A DNA stretch of 44,558 nt, from positions 1 to 44,558 of the forward strand of contig CALGUD010000051.1 in the NCBI GenBank assembly GCA_937901915.1. Direction: 5' to 3'. The stretch's first letter is position 1. Every line of letters starts with the position of its first letter. This stretch comes from an uncultured Flavobacteriaceae bacterium (GTDB lineage Bacteria; Bacteroidota; Bacteroidia; Flavobacteriales; Flavobacteriaceae). Position numbers and translations under genes: made by a program. The notes below the pieces were generated by a model. It had not been told where the DNA came from and searched no databases. It was given only the letters and a program-made list of their open reading frames with translations. Positions 44,095-44,558 of this stretch are shown here, in pieces.

Positions 44095-44267
44095 TTTAAT
44101 TTAAAGATGTATAATAAGAGTTGTATCACAAAAATAAGAATGTATAATGAGTTTTAATAATTATAAAAGTATTAATCAAAATTTTTATGATGTATTTTGT
44201 TACTAATACATTAAAAAACAAATTCCTTCGGAATATTAAAATACATGGAGATTATCGGATAAAATCA

Positions 44268-44297
44268 TTGTGAAAATATAAAATTATTGTAAATTTG
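44268..44297 (+). promoter_or_regulatory. Promoter of the SRP RNA, perfect Bacteroidetes consensus
   Basis: TTG (44268-44270), 19 bases, then TAAATTTG (44290-44297) matches TTG-N19-TAnnTTTG exactly and sets the RNA start near 44303. Confidence 0.85.
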
Positions 44298-44302
44298 CAC
44301 CC

Positions 44303-44400
44303 GGCAAGTCCTACACGACCAGCTCCTGCAGAATCCCCCAGGGCGGGAACGCAGCAAGGGTATGTGGTCGTAGCGGTGCGATGTAGGTAGCTTGCCTTTT
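44303..44400 (+). ncRNA. ffs: Signal recognition particle RNA, small bacterial type (4.5S)
   Basis: The sequence folds into one long rod: GGCAAG pairs with CTTGCC, CCTAC with GTAGG, CGACCA with TGGTCG. The apical domain has the universal SRP helix 8 with a GGAA tetraloop (CAGGGCGGGAACGCAGCAAGG). It binds Ffh for co-translational membrane targeting. A T-run follows the closing stem and probably ends the RNA. Confidence 0.95.
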
Positions 44401-44412
44401 TAATGAGACTAT

Positions 44413-44444
44413 AAATAAGGGTTGCCGTCAGGCAGCCCTTATTT
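44413..44444. terminator. Bidirectional terminator downstream of the SRP RNA
   Basis: AAATAAGGG-tt-GCC pairs with GGC-ag-CCCTTATTT around GTCA, with T-rich flank on the plus strand. Confidence 0.8.
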
Positions 44445-44558
44445 ATTTAGTCGAATTAATCCCGCTTCGGGAATCATGTAATTAAAAGAACAAATAGTAT
44501 TATGGATCATTCCTAAATGTTGTGTTTTAAGCAAAAATTCTGGATAACCTAAAGAGAA
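44439..44558 (-). CDS. Possible C-terminal end of a minus-strand gene
   Basis: From the right edge, the minus strand reads 39 codons without a stop, ending IPEAGLIRLNK then TAA at 44441-44439, right at the bidirectional terminator. The position of the stop beside a terminator supports a real gene end, but such a length can also arise by chance. No family is recognised. Confidence 0.3.
   Translation of the reverse strand, partial: FSLGYPEFLLKTQHLGMIHNTICSFNYMIPEAGLIRLNK

Overview
This is chromosomal DNA of a low-GC member of the Bacteroidetes, most likely a Flavobacteriaceae. The grounds are the TAnnTTTG-type -7 promoter elements (perfect TTG-N19-TAAATTTG in front of the SRP RNA), secreted proteins ending in divergent T9SS-type sorting tails, the ilvE/mnmD neighbourhood, kynurenine-pathway NAD genes, a DnaJ with the flavobacterial half zinc finger, and AT-rich spacers. 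I cannot name the genus.

Layout. (1) 1-4955: the 3' part of a long collagen-like (G-X-Y) secreted protein, then two paralogous T9SS-type secreted proteins that share an upstream box. (2) 5090-7597: a GNAT acetyltransferase overlapping a VanY-type carboxypeptidase, two tandem paralogous 52-55-residue membrane proteins with a shared upstream box, and a secreted ankyrin protein. (3) 7827-14626: gpmI, a tatA/PAP2 pair, a subtilase lipoprotein, an O-methyltransferase, kynureninase and a pirin. (4) 14758-18537: an MFS transporter and kynurenine 3-monooxygenase, separated by about 1.3 kb holding five copies of a ~110-bp element. (5) 18565-25891: a GH5 lipoprotein, a serine hydrolase, small membrane proteins, a MazG-like pyrophosphohydrolase, ilvE, mnmD, an SDR39U1 epimerase and YceI. 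(6) 26046-33149: grpE-dnaJ, then a tight operon of an ABC-2 exporter, an MscS channel (frameshifted), an outer-membrane protein and a sigma-54-type response regulator lacking a DNA-binding domain. (7) 33193-37582: a coiled-coil secreted protein, PPK2, an M28 peptidase and a frameshifted AI-2E-type permease. (8) 37699-44094, all minus strand: GH5, GH26 (mannan-type hydrolases), a DUF1080 lipoprotein, a beta-helix lipoprotein, an acyl-CoA thioesterase and a glutaminyl cyclotransferase. (9) 44268-44444: the SRP RNA gene with promoter and terminator.

The most novel signal is the five-copy element at 15902-17061. Each copy has, reading the minus strand, an upstream block (TTTGTRATCCAA in its fullest form), exactly 14 variable bases, a CCGTATATAT block, a 29-base invariant core and an intrinsic terminator. 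Stem substitutions that are C/A mismatches in plus-strand RNA become G-U pairs in minus-strand RNA, so I read it as a tandem family of small RNAs with their own promoter class. Functions assigned to proteins rest on motif recognition by eye; no search was run.
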